Assembly: GCF_035046485.1 (NCBI RefSeq)
Contig: NC_085137.1
Span: 251,494,733-251,558,732 of the forward strand
Source of the DNA: Aedes albopictus
Lineage: Eukaryota; Arthropoda; Insecta; Diptera; Culicidae
DNA length: 64,000 bases
Direction of reading: 5' to 3'
This document shows positions 1 to 10,503 of this stretch, piece after piece. The position numbers and the translations under genes are program-made. The notes beneath the pieces were generated by a model, which had not been told where the DNA came from, made no database searches, and saw nothing but the letters and a program-made list of their open reading frames with translations. The stretch's first letter is position 1, and each line of letters starts with the position of its first letter.

Positions 1-1000
1 AATCCTCCGTTACAAATTCTTATGTACATGATCATTAACCTCTATATTGCTAAAGCAAATCACTCCATCTCGAGATAGAGGAACGCTATTAAGTCTATTT
101 TGTGAGTTTACGATATTGCAGTATTCTAATTATTAGCTGATGATAAGAGGAGCTGTCCAAACGTATGGGTGTATTGTTATAGATGATTTTAGGCACTAAA
201 CGTATTAACACACTCGTTTGACACTTCTCGACATATTTTCGAAAGAAAGCGTGCTTTTATGAAGATACGGTAAACATGGCACCACTCCAACGTCAAATGG
301 GGACTGGATAGCAAGTTGAATTTTTAGTTGAGGTTATGTGCACTCCATAACCATCTTGACCCAATCTCACCCCCATTCTTAATATTTAGACATAGGGTAA
401 AAAATATTGAATTTTTAAATAAAAAGAGCAATGACATCCCGCTTTTTTATTGCATCAACCAGGTAATACCTACAGCTAATCACTTACAAGAAAATTTATG
501 GTTAGGTACTTGTGTTAAACATTACGAAGGAGAAATTTTTCAGAGTGATTTACTAGTAGTTTCATCACATAAGTTTAGCCACAAATTTAACAAAAATCGA
601 TTATTGCTAAACATCTTATTCTGCATCGTGACGTGTAAAAACATCTCCTCTTTGAAATAATATAAAGTTTTCAATATAAATTAGCGATAGTTGATGAGCT
701 ATTTCAAATTTTATGTTTTTCCGTTTTGACCCAATCTAACCCCCAGACCCATTGTCACCCCCATCGACGGTATTAAAAAAAACTTCTACATTCTCAGAAA
801 TTATTCTGGGAATTAACTGTCATCTATGATATCATCTATGTATTCTAAATATTACCAAAGAATAATAATTTTTTATATTGTTTTAGGTCTGCATTTATCG
901 AAACGGAAAACAATAACCATGCTGGAAACACACCATTCATAATTCTGGTAGCTCAACCATCCCTGATGATCTAGATGGTTCATGAAACGCACAAAAAGAC
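1..1000. other. AT-rich intergenic sequence with two related MITE-end motifs
   Basis: No gene is recognised. The motif GACCCAATCTMACCCCCA occurs at 358-375 and again at 728-745. The second copy runs on to CCCCCATCGACGG followed by TA at 771-772. This layout resembles the ends of the TA-flanked MITE family at 16.9 and 51-53 kb, which also carries paired GTCAAA/GGGGTGAAA-type motifs, so these may be ends of a divergent relative. The left boundary was not found. Confidence 0.3.
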
Positions 1001-1029
1001 AACTCGCTCGATTTATCAACAGGAATTAC

Positions 1030-1785
1030 CACCATGCCAGCAAACACGTCATTTTCCAGTGATATTCGTATGCAGACTGATGAATGCTTGGAAAAAGAAG
1101 TAAGGCGAATGCAAACATCATTGAACAACAGCGATGCCAAATTGATAAAATCCTTGAACCAAGTTATACGACTACAGCGAGAACTATCGAACACTCGAGA
1201 ACACGGCTCACAGTTACCGCACTTAAAACTAACGACACTAGTGTAAATATTTTACGGATCTAAAGAGTGGATGCGTTCTACAACACTTGTTTGACGCATT
1301 AGAAAACGATATCCCGAGTTTCTCGGAGCTCTCGAGAGAGGAAGTATTTGTGCTCACATTGCGTAAGCTCAGATTAAATGAACCATATTGTACGCTAGGG
1401 TCTTTGTACAACATTCAACCGTCAGTTCTGTCCAATTATTTTTATGAAACCATCGATGGTATATACCATTTTATGAAAGGACTAGTACAATTCCCTTCAA
1501 GGAATGTACTGCAGCAACATATGCCGATGGCTTTCAAAAAGAACTACAAAGACGCCGTAACAATTATTATAGACCCATAGTTTGAGAAACGCTGCGGAGT
1601 TATCTTCCCTTAGGATACATGTAGAAAGGGTTATTGGATCACTTCGGCAAACATACATGATTCTATCAAATGACATACCCATTACCTTGATACAAAGGTG
1701 GAACAACGAGTTCCCAGCGATAAACCAAATTTTGGTCGTTGCAGCAAGTTTGGTCAATCTATGTCCTTCCATTGTTGGGCCGTGA
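1030..1785 (+). pseudogene. Harbinger/ISL2EU-type (DDE_Tnp_4) transposase relic, catalytic core deleted
   Basis: Three plus-strand pieces resemble the THAP-associated DDE_Tnp_4 transposases. At 1034-1246 there is a coiled-coil-like segment rich in Leu, Lys and Glu. At 1287-1580 a helix-turn-helix region reads LRKLRLNEPYCTLGSLYNIQ, then FPSRNVLQQHMP and a terminal IIIDP where the family has its first catalytic Asp (IIDC). At 1582-1785 the family C-terminus appears: LRIHVERVIGSLR followed by a hydrophobic LVNLCPSIV end. The piece between the first Asp and the HVERVIG motif, normally well over 100 residues holding the other acidic catalytic residues, is missing at 1580-1582. There are also stop codons and frame changes near 1246-1290. 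It is a dead transposon fragment; no TIRs were found. Confidence 0.6.
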
Positions 1786-1974
1786 ACGTTTTTGTTGTTG
1801 TTTATTGTAATGTTATGCGTTATGTTAATAAAGCAAATTGTTATGTATAATTACTTGTCTTTCTTTCTCATTTTATTCAAAAACTTCAAAGCGGCGAAGG
1901 TAATTACTGACCCAAGTACAAGGCTACGATGTACGGTGTAAAAAAAATGTGTAAGGGTTTCGGGCGATCTGTTT

Positions 1975-2345
1975 AATTCATTGGAATCTCGCTGGGGGTT
2001 ACGACATAGTAACGGACTCTCATGCCTGCAGTTCAACATCGCTCTGAAAGATGTTATACAAAGAGCCGGACTCAATGGTTATCTAGGAGAACGAGACCTG
2101 GATTTTGCTCGCGGAGGACATGCAAGCACTCGAAGTGTTCGAGCATCAGCCGCTTAGGATCATCTATGCGGAGTACAGTAGAACACAGCTCCTAGCATCC
2201 GGAAGCTGGTGCTCACAAGAGATCCAGATGGTACCAGAAGACCTGGATGGCAGCGTGCAAGGTGGGCGGACAAGGTGTAGAAAGATCTGGAAAATATGGG
2301 ACGCGGGCGGGGGTGAAGGACTGCAGCCACGAACCGTTTTGTGGC
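1975..2345 (+). pseudogene. RTE-type non-LTR retrotransposon fragment (RT palm and C-terminal pieces)
   Basis: Around 1985-2070 the plus strand reads LESRWGLRHSNGLSCLQFNI and then ALKDVIQRAGLN. This matches the FESRRGLRQGDGLSC...RAGIN segment in the other RTE copies of this window. The next piece (2105-2340) resembles the C-terminal LRAEDQRALGVFERKVLR region in degraded form, with a large internal deletion between them. It is a short dead fragment. Downstream sequence is AT-rich without features. Confidence 0.5.
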
Positions 2346-2507
2346 TAGGAATGGTTGAATCGTTTTTTTATAAATATATCGTAACGATAAATAAATAAAT
2401 GAATTTGTTTAAGTCACAAGCGTTCAGTTTTATGTAGATTTAATTTGGTATTCTCTTGTTTTTTTTTACGTTATTTGTGGTACAATCTGTTTTTTTTCAC
2501 TGCAATT

Positions 2508-3795
2508 TTAGGTACGAGTTTCAGTGTAGTATTTTGAAATGAGTTCAAGTAAAATCACGTTTTTAAAAAAAAACATACTGCCCTATCCTTATACACATTC
2601 CACAATTGCTCGTTTGGTTCGATTCGAAAAATTAGTTTTTGTTTTGGCGACCATATGCAGAAATAACCTAAAGCTGCTTTACTTAAATGGATTTGCATCA
2701 ACATTTGCAAAAAAATACTTGTGCTGAGTGTTCATTACAATTTCACCATTTGCATTTCGAATAATATAAGGGTCTTTCAGCTGTGTTAAAATTGTAGTGA
2801 CGTGTTCTGAATCTCGTGTAGAATAGGGGCATTTCACCTCAACCTTTATGGTTCCATGACAGGAACAACGAAATATTGCGTCAGGCGATGCCCCAAGACA
2901 CGGTTCTTCACTCGAAATAATCAGTCCACATTTTTTTTTTTTGATCATATTATCATGAATATCGGCCACAGCTTGGTAAAGTTCATCTACAGCTTGCTCT
3001 TCATGTTTCCTTCCACATCTTACAGAAGGCGTCGAAATCTGCACCAATTCGGGGTGACAAATTCGTCGGACGATGGTATGCGAAGGTTGGTTTAGGTTGG
3101 TATGACAAACTTCTTTTAAAATAGATGCAGTGATACGGCCACTCCGGTAAATCAACCACCATTTTGTTGTTGGGTGATAGCTTCTATTTTCTTCAGTTTA
3201 TCCGGTTGTTGTTTTCATGTCTTCATAAGCTTGCTTTGCAATGGATCTCAGGCTCTGAAGGTTCTTCGTTGAATTGACAGGATCAAATAGGGAACGCAAA
3301 TTGTACTCCTCTAGTTCTTCCCTAACTGCATCATCATTTGAGCATGAGTACACTTGAAATTCAGGTTAGGCTCCCCACAGAACTGCATCACTGCATTGAG
3401 ATCGTCATTCTGAATTGCTTTCAGTAGTGCAACCTGGCGTGTACCATCTGCAGCTTCGGGTCGTCTGTACGGATATGTACGTTTGATTGTCCGTCCGAAA
3501 TATATATCGCGCACTTTTTTATATAAGTCTTTGGAAACGAAAGCTGGAGGCCGCATCAAATACGCTGGCCAATCAGTCACAGATAGCTGCAAAATGAGAT
3601 ACTTGTAGAGTACAACACAAATCGTACATCCAAAGCAGTCGCTGTGTACACCAAAATTAACTTACCTCTTCCTGCTGTATCGCATTCCTAATTCCATCTA
3701 GGGCGAAAAGTGTAGCCCCGACGTGGCTACATGCTTGAAGTATGCCAACCGCACAATTGCAATGTGCAGCTAAGATGCACCCATTTTCAATGGGT
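2508..3795 (-). pseudogene. SWIM zinc finger plus YqaJ-type (lambda-exonuclease-like) nuclease gene, degraded and 5'-truncated
   Basis: Read on the minus strand. A SWIM-type zinc finger comes first (3666-3790: AHCNCAVGILQACSHVGATL, a CxC...CxH pattern). A GT-AG intron follows: donor GAG|GTAAGT near 3664 and acceptor TTTTGCAG ending at 3588. The next exon begins LSVTDWPAYLMRPPAFV at 3587. The nuclease domain (2679-3230) begins with RSGRITAS. It keeps the expected catalytic residues: E52/E53 in GRKHEEQAV, D92 in LGASPDA and the E-x-K of VEVKCP. The 3' part continues in another frame (LQMLMQIHLSKAALGYFCIW) and ends at a TAA at 2508. Disruptions are a frameshift near 3355, an in-frame TAA at 3198-3200, and frameshifts in two homopolymer runs (near 2710 and 2565). 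Such SWIM+YqaJ proteins are common and multicopy in insects; their function is not established. The 5' part is missing, and RTE sequence abuts it near 3795. The homopolymer frameshifts could be assembly errors. Confidence 0.6.
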
Positions 3796-5225
3796 CCGCA
3801 GATCGTCCTCCACTTGGTCGACCCACCTAGTTCGCTGCGCACCACGTTTTCTTGTACCGGTCGGATGACTCTCGAGAACTATTTTAGTCGGGTTGCTATC
3901 CAACATCCTGATGACGTGACGCGCCCACCGTAGCCTCCCGATTTTCGCGGTATGGACGATGGTTGGTTCTCTCAGCAGCTGATGATTCATTCGCCTTCTC
4001 CAAGTCCCGTCTTCCATCTGCACTCTGCCGTAGATGGTACGCAACACCTTCCGTTCGAAAACTCCAAGGGCGCGTTGGTCCTCTGCACGTAGGGTCCATG
4101 TTTCGAGCCCATAGAGGACGACCGTTCTAATCAGCGTTTTGTAGATAGTTAACTTCGTGTGACGGCGAACTTTATTCGATCGTAGAGCTCTGCGGAGTCC
4201 AAAGTAGGCACGATTTCCTGCCACAATGCGCCTCTGAATTTCTCTACTGGTGTCGTTGTCGGCGGTCAGCAGTGAGCCCAAATACACGAATTCTTCAACC
4301 GTCTCGATTTCATCACCGTCGATATAAATTCGGGGTGCCGGGCGCGGTGATTCCTCCCTGGAGCCCTTTGCCATCATGTACTTTATCTTCGACACATTAA
4401 TGACTAATCCGATTCGCATGGCTTTACTCTTTAGTCGGATGTACGTTTCCGCCATCGTCTCAAATTTACGAGCAATAATATCAATATCATCAGCGAAACC
4501 AAGCAGCTGAACGGACTTCGTGAAAATCGTTCCAGTCAGGTTTATCCCCGCTCTCCTTATTACACTCTCTAAAGTAATGTTGAACAACAGCAAGCACGAA
4601 AGAGTACTACCTTGTCGTAGCCCTCTGCGAGATTCGAAGGGACTCGAGAGCGTCCCTGATACCCGACCTCCGCACATCACTCGATCCATCGTCGGCTTGA
4701 TCGATCGTAGCAGTTTATCCGGGAATCCGTATTCGTGCATAATCTGCCATAGCTGTTCTCGATCGATTGTATCATACGCCGATTTGAAATCGATGAACAA
4801 GTGATGTGTGGGCACGTTGTATTCGCGGCATTTCTGCAACCCCTGGCAGATGGCGAACATACATATGGTCCATTGTAACCCGTTCACCCATGAATCCAGC
4901 CTAATATTGCCTTGTTGTTTTTCAACCGGCCAACCTCCTCCTCAATCTCTTGGAGGTCAGGGGCCGGAAGTCTTTCGTCCTACGCACGTACTTCTAGATC
5001 TGTTACCACGCTACCTTCGGTACTGGCAACGTCGCCATTGAGGTGCTTATCGTAATGCTCTCGACCACCTCACGCTCGCTCGTGAGAATATTCCCGTGAT
5101 TATCCCGGCACACGTAGGCTTGGGGCACAAAGCCTCTGCGCAAGTAATTCAGCTTCTCGTGGATCTTTCGTGTGTCCTATTCGCGGTACGGCTCTTTCCT
5201 GGGCCCCCACAATCCTCAATTCGGG
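3796..5225 (-). mobile_element. RTE-clade non-LTR retrotransposon, copy 1 (truncated, internally deleted)
   Basis: The minus strand encodes much of an RTE-type reverse transcriptase at 3787-4887. Recognisable motifs are HHLFIDFKSAYDTIDR (fingers/palm), FESRRGLRQG, the catalytic LLGFADDIDI box, INVSKIKYMM, and the C-terminal VLYGLETWTLRAEDQRAL and RRGAQ-type TRWVDQVEDDLRT. Upstream, 4900-5220 holds degraded linker sequence (RRGFVPQA, HGNILTSEREV). The stretch that normally joins them is deleted near 4900. The 3' end stops inside the QVEDDLRT codons at about 3796 and lacks the last ~40 codons and the GGTAA tail seen in copies 2 and 3. RTE elements are not expected to be truncated at the 3' end by insertion, so a later deletion or recombination joined this copy to the SWIM/YqaJ gene. 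JAM1-like identity is plausible but unproven. Confidence 0.75.
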
Positions 5226-6539
5226 CCTGACCATGCCTAACTAGATAAATATTCTGCACTCAGATCACCTACCATTCTAACCGCCGGCATCACCTTCATA
5301 ACTCTGGACCCGTACATACCTGTGAGTTCCCAAAAAGGCCGGAGTATTCCTCCAAGTAACACAATCTTGTAAGACACAACCGTGGTCCGGAGATTGGCCC
5401 AGCCATCAAAAGCGCCGTTCCGTAGATCGAGTAGGCCATTACCCGACACCGCCCACCCACGGAAATTGCCTACTTTTAGGCGTGTAATGTATTACAAAAG
5501 GAACCACTTTAAACGCCTAAATGTGGGCAATTTCGTACAAAATCGTCTTTCTTTCGAGGAAAACATTATTTTCCATACAAAACAGTATGTTACCATCAAG
5601 TTTTACTGAAGACGTAGCTTAGGACAAAAAATATACTCCGCGTGCCTTAAAACCTTTAACACGCGCATAGAAATTACACTCAAATTTGAAAATGTTGTGG
5701 AGGCCCTGAAAAAGTTCTACAGCATTTATATACTTCTTAACCCCCTGGCTTGATGCACAATAATACGTAGAGTAACACAATAATACATAGAATTAACCAC
5801 TTTTCAGATGAAGTAATTTGAATTCCAACTAATAATGCCTTGCTAAAAGGAAGGTTATGCAATTTTCACCCCTCCTGACCCTGACATCCAGTGGAATAAA
5901 ACTGTCCTCGATGCTCCAATTTTTTAGACTCCCAGCATAATTGAAACTACATACAACTAATAATGACCTTAAACTCAAAATTTTATTGAAAAATATGGAT
6001 GTTGCGTCTTAGGCAGCGGTTTGAAATATTTGTTGTAAGCCTCGTAGCCTACGGGTTATTTACCGTAGGAGCCTCCTCAACAGCGCGTCGCGCGTTTCTC
6101 GTCATTGTACTAAAACGCTTCAAATGTTCTAAATCGATCGCGTCGCCCTTGTTAATTTCATCCACACTTTCTGGCTCGTTTCTTTGATTCAATCCGTGGT
6201 CTTTTGAAATCAAAATTCGGGATGGATTTTGTAAACACCTGTCGGTTCATCAACAAAGTGTAACAATACTAATGTTTATGGGCGAAAACAAATAAGCATT
6301 ACCGAAACATTCTGTTGAAGGAAAAATTATGGCTTCATATCGCAACAGAAACTAAGAAAAATCTTCCGAACTAATCACAAATTTGTTGGCGTCGCACCTG
6401 TTAATATTTTAATCAGAGATTTTTCCTTCTTTTAATCATAGACTGCTCTTTCACGTTATACTGTTATATGGAAGAGTTACATGACCGCATTTGTTCATTC
6501 GGGTAATGGAAGTTGTTACCAATCAAGTCCTTACCAACT
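5226..6539. other. No gene recognised; short inverted motif shared with MITE family
   Basis: No convincing coding region is seen. At 5460-5482 and 5514-5536 two copies of a motif around GCCTAMNTNTAGGC face each other (GAAATTGCCTACTTTTAGGC and its approximate reverse complement). The same motif recurs inside the ~780-bp MITE family at 17281, 51605, 53125 and in the related elements near 50573 and 59836. This is therefore probably an old MITE fragment. Confidence 0.35.
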
Positions 6540-7195
6540 ACGATGGTCTACGAATAAAGTATGTGCTCTTCGCATCATAGAATATATTGTTGTCACTGAA
6601 TGAAATCGCAGCTTGAGCCCGGCATTTTCCATCTGATGTAACATTGCCCACAGAATCCACCTAGTCGACGTACCTCGTTGGATAGTGTTCCAAAAAGTTA
6701 AGCCTTTTAACAAAGTTGTGTAGTATAACTGAAGCTTTAACAACTTTTACAGCATTTTCAGATTGTAAATCCATGGTCTTGCTCAAAATTTCTCATCTTG
6801 ATATAATAGTACACTGAATGCATTTTCAATTGATCTTCTGCCGACAGAGTCCGGTCCGGGCAAACCAACATGATTCTGTAAAAGCAATTTTCCAAAGGTG
6901 CTACAGGCGAAAATTCCACCATCACTGTTACCACCGAAAGTACCGTTATCCACCATAAGGAACTCTTAGTTCGCATTGCACAGCCCCATAAAGACGATTG
7001 AATGAAAAGCTTCATGGTTATAGTGTGCACAGCCCGCGTCTGGTGGGCACTGAACAGCAACGTGTTTTCCAGCGATAGCCGCAAAACAGATCGAGAATTT
7101 CCAGCTTCCGTAGAATTCTTTAGCGAATCTCGTCCAGTATTCTTGCTGTGGCTCGGATAAGTATTCATGATAAAAGGTGTCCCACAAAACTTCAC
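6540..7195 (-). pseudogene. Harbinger-type (DDE_Tnp_4) transposase relic
   Basis: On the minus strand 7187-6966 reads WTRFAKEFYGSWKFSICFAA, then IAGKHVAVQCP and YNHEAFHSIVFMGLCNAN. This matches the family pattern around the first catalytic residue (normally GAIDGKHV; here Asp is replaced by Ala in AIAGKHV). After a frameshift near 6965 it continues with VDNGTFGGNSDGGIFACST, where the family has its second catalytic Asp. More degraded sequence (FGTLSNEVRRLGG) reaches about 6540. Frameshifts and loss of the first Asp show it is dead. It is separate from the relic at 1.0-1.8 kb and on the opposite strand. Terminal repeats were not found. Confidence 0.55.
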
Positions 7196-7409
7196 ATAGG
7201 AACTTCCATAGTCATATTACGACTAGTTGATTCGCTCATTTAAACATTCTTGCCATTATAGCCACCGGAGTTCCATGAGCATCGTGCCTAGAAAAAAGTT
7301 ACAGAGAGTTTGTAAATAGATTAGCAAAGACTGTTTGAAAACCCAGAATATTTTTCTAACATAAATTTCCCACGAATCACTGCCTTTGATTGTAGATGCA
7401 ATTTTAATC

Positions 7410-9157
7410 CCGGCAGACCTAATTAGACTGAACCTATTTATGAGAGCATAATTGTGGCCAGATTTAGAACACGGGCTCGAAACCTTACCATGATCCAATG
7501 TTACGCCAAACCGATGCTGTCGAAATGCTAGGCAGAGAGAACTTTTACAGTCAACTCAATGCTGTAGTGGACAAGATTCCGAAATGTGATATCAAGGCCC
7601 TCATGGACGACTTCAACGCGAAGGTTGGTTCCGCTCTTTCTTCATCAACCAGTGCACAAAGTGACATGTGTTTCCCGTGATGGCGTCACAGAAGACCACA
7701 TGTGCATTATCCGAAAATGGAGACGGACCCTTCTTGATGTGCGAAACAAACGTAACGCCGACATCATCTTCTAATCGGCGAGATCCGACCGCGCATTGCT
7801 AGAATCCATCGAGGAGAATATCGGGTGCCGGTTCAACACACGCCGGCTGAAAAACGCTGCGGTAAAAAGGTCATTCGTTGATGAGCTAAAGAACCGTGCT
7901 GCGGATATTCCAGAAGGGGAAGTGTAGAAGATCAAAGGAGTGCCATCAAGAACGCCTTCTTCGCCACCGGTGAGAATAATGTGGGTGAGCTACGCACCCA
8001 GAGAAAACAGTGGATCACAGATGATACCTGGAGGAAGATAGAAGAGCGAAGGAACGCCAAAGCCGCGATAGAGCGAGCGAAAACACGAGGAGCTAAATCC
8101 ATAGCCCGTCAGCGCTATTCGGCTCTCGAGAAGGAAGTGAAACGCTCATGTACAGACGGGACAAAAGAGAGTGGGCGGACTCCCTAGCCGACGAAGGCGA
8201 GAAAGTCGGCGACATTCGTCTCCTCTACGATGTCTCACGTCGCCTTAGTGGGACTAAAGTGCCCCACACAATGCATACGTTTGCGTGTGCGTGTCAGTAG
8301 TTTGACACATTTCCCATGGGAAAACTGTCAAAAAACGCAAACCTCGACGGAACAGACGCTATGTGCTCCAGGCTTAAGATGAATGCTACGATGCCCGTGG
8401 AAGACACGTCTGGACAGTTATTAACCAACCCGGCTGACCAGTTGAACGCTGGTTTGAGCACTTTGGAAACCTTTTTCAAGTGTCGGCCACGCAATCAATA
8501 CCTCAGCATGATCCACCAAGGCTTCGACTCATTACCCGTGTCAACATCGAAGCTCCATCAGTGCAGGAAATAGAACAGGGCACCATGGGTAGATCGCATA
8601 TCAGCTAAGACGCTCAAAGCTGACCCCGTGATATCTGCACAACTGCTGAATCAATTATTCTGCAACATGTGGGAAACGGTGACATTTCTGGCCGATTGGA
8701 TGCAAGACGTCTTAGTATAGGTACCCAAAAGGGTGACCTGACTGTATAATTGGTGGGGCATCATGTTACTGTGTATCGTTCTGTGTAAATAAGTCCTCTG
8801 CCAAGTGATCCTTAACCGGATACAGGAGAAGATTGACGCAACCCTCCGACGGCAGAAAGCAGGATTCCGTGCCGGACGATTCTGTGTGGACCATATCGTC
8901 ACGCTCCGTATCATTCTGGGGCAAATCAATGAATTCCAAAAAGTGTCTCTACCTAGTGTTCATTGATTACAAAAAAAAACTTTCGACCTCAATCACGTAA
9001 ATAAGCGGGGAGCCCTCAGGCGCAAAGGTGTCCCTGAGAAAATCATCGGCCTTATTGAAGCACAGTACAGGGTATTTTCGTGCAGAACAGAGTACTGCAC
9101 AACGGTGTCTAGTTTTATCGCATCCGGGTCGTTACTGGAGTGGAGCAAAGATGTATG
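7410..9157 (+). pseudogene. Non-LTR retrotransposon relic, 5' half (endonuclease and start of RT)
   Basis: Plus-strand pieces in several frames spell an apurinic-type endonuclease and linker. They include RNLTMIQCYA, ENFYSQLNAVVDKIPKCDIK, DFNAKVG, HKVTCVSRDGVTE, WRRTLLDVRNKRNAD, RSFVDELKNRAADIPEGEV and WITDDTWRKIEERRNAKAAI. They lead into the RT region: GQLLTNPADQLN, AGFRAGRFCVDHIVTLRIIL and KIIGLIEAQYR. The start is truncated and many stops and frameshifts are present. The RT is cut at codons for D-V-C at 9151-9157 by a TA-flanked element and resumes at 16008 (see the 3' half). The type resembles the widespread CFDP2-like elements; the exact clade was not resolved. Confidence 0.7.
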
Positions 9158-9473
9158 TACACTCCCGATCAAATGTTTGGGGTCACCCCCTAAAAAACTT
9201 GTCATTTTTTTAGGCCCATATCTACGCCAATTTGCGTCCGATTTCAAAACCCTAGGTTTCATTCAAAAGATAATAAGTCAAAGAAACTTTGAACATGATT
9301 CAAAAGAAATTCTTTCAAAAAATTTTGGATGTAAACTTAACCCAAAGTTGCCAAATTTTCTAAAAAATGAAAATAAACTTACGGTAGTGTCGCTGGAAAT
9401 TGGGTGGACCACATTTCAAGATGAGAGCGGTAATATGACCCATTTTCTATTAGCTTTCAACTGCATTTTACAG

Positions 9474-9636
9474 TCGAGTCAAGTACAAGACACTGAAGAC
9501 GACCTTACAGTTGAGGTCGAAATACGTATCTGTCAAAGGATGCAAATTCTTAGTGGAATTCAAAGGAACCGTACTTAACCCGATTTTCTTTTATTTACAG
9601 ATATTCCCCTAACAAGCCCAGGTTAATCATCATCAT
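9474..9636 (+). mobile_element. 163-bp retroposed fragment with 11-bp target duplication
   Basis: The sequence is flanked by perfect direct repeats GCATTTTACAG at 9463-9473 and 9637-9647, and the right arm of the host element lacks it. It ends in AATCATCATCAT, a short trinucleotide tail, and contains AAGACACTGAAGACGACC and GAGGTCGAAATACG. Motifs of that kind are usual near the 3' ends of insect non-LTR retrotransposons. It is best read as a 5'-truncated retrotransposon copy or SINE inserted by target-primed reverse transcription. Confidence 0.6.
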
Positions 9637-9818
9637 GCATTTTACAGAACTTAGCTAAAAAATCTAGAAAAAAAGGTTTTAAGTAAATTAACTCTTCATG
9701 TCATCGACCAAAAGTTTGGGGCCACCCCTCAATATGATGTATCAGCCAAAAGTTTGGGGTCACTCTCGTAAAACATGGAAAAGTGATTTGGTGATACCTT
9801 CGTCATCTATAGTTCAAT

Positions 9819-9819
<1 letters not shown>

Positions 9820-9871
<52 letters not shown>
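9820..9871. repeat. (GAT)17 microsatellite, probable 3' tail of the CR1-like element
   Basis: About 17 uninterrupted GAT units lie exactly where the left foldback arm ends. Read on the minus strand this is a (ATC)n tract immediately downstream of the CR1-like 3' untranslated region. CR1-group elements commonly end in short tandem repeats, so the tract probably marks the 3' end of the insertion. Confidence 0.7.
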
Positions 9872-10503
9872 GTCCCGCCACATACCCCTACAAAGGTTTG
9901 AGCTAGACGATATATCTTTAAGATAATTATTAATTATGATCATTGAAATCAGATTTGCAAACTAAATACGGTCTGATTCTTTCTACAGATATAAACAACA
10001 TTATAATTTGTCATACTATACAGCAAAAACATAAATTTCAAAATACTGCTGCTCTCAACTACAGATGTTTGCAAGCGTTACTAGTGATCATGAAAGATCA
10101 GAAAATCAAAAATATTGCGAGGATTGATAACGTTCGCGCGATGTCAAAACAGTCGGCAATATTCTCATTCTCAAGAAATTCCTGACATTCAACTAGACAA
10201 CTCACTACTAATCTACAGAATCCTTCAACAGTACAAATATTCCACATAATAAATAAATACAAAAATGTCATTTATACCTGTCACCGCGCGCGAGACTCAA
10301 ACTTTTGTAGACTACACAAAATAAGTTCAGTTAATAATACTACGTCAAAAAATATAAAATCCATCATCATCATCGGGGCGACCATTATAGTTTGTTTGTG
10401 CCTCCTATTACAAAAATATAAATTGTCCACACAAAATATCCGTTGGTAAACTTCGTCAAGATACAAAATCTAGTCAAAAATAAAAAGTCAACAGAGTAGC
10501 TGT

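Noticed and set aside
9698..9901. Met-rich open frame
   Set aside because: It is the (GAT)n microsatellite read in frame.
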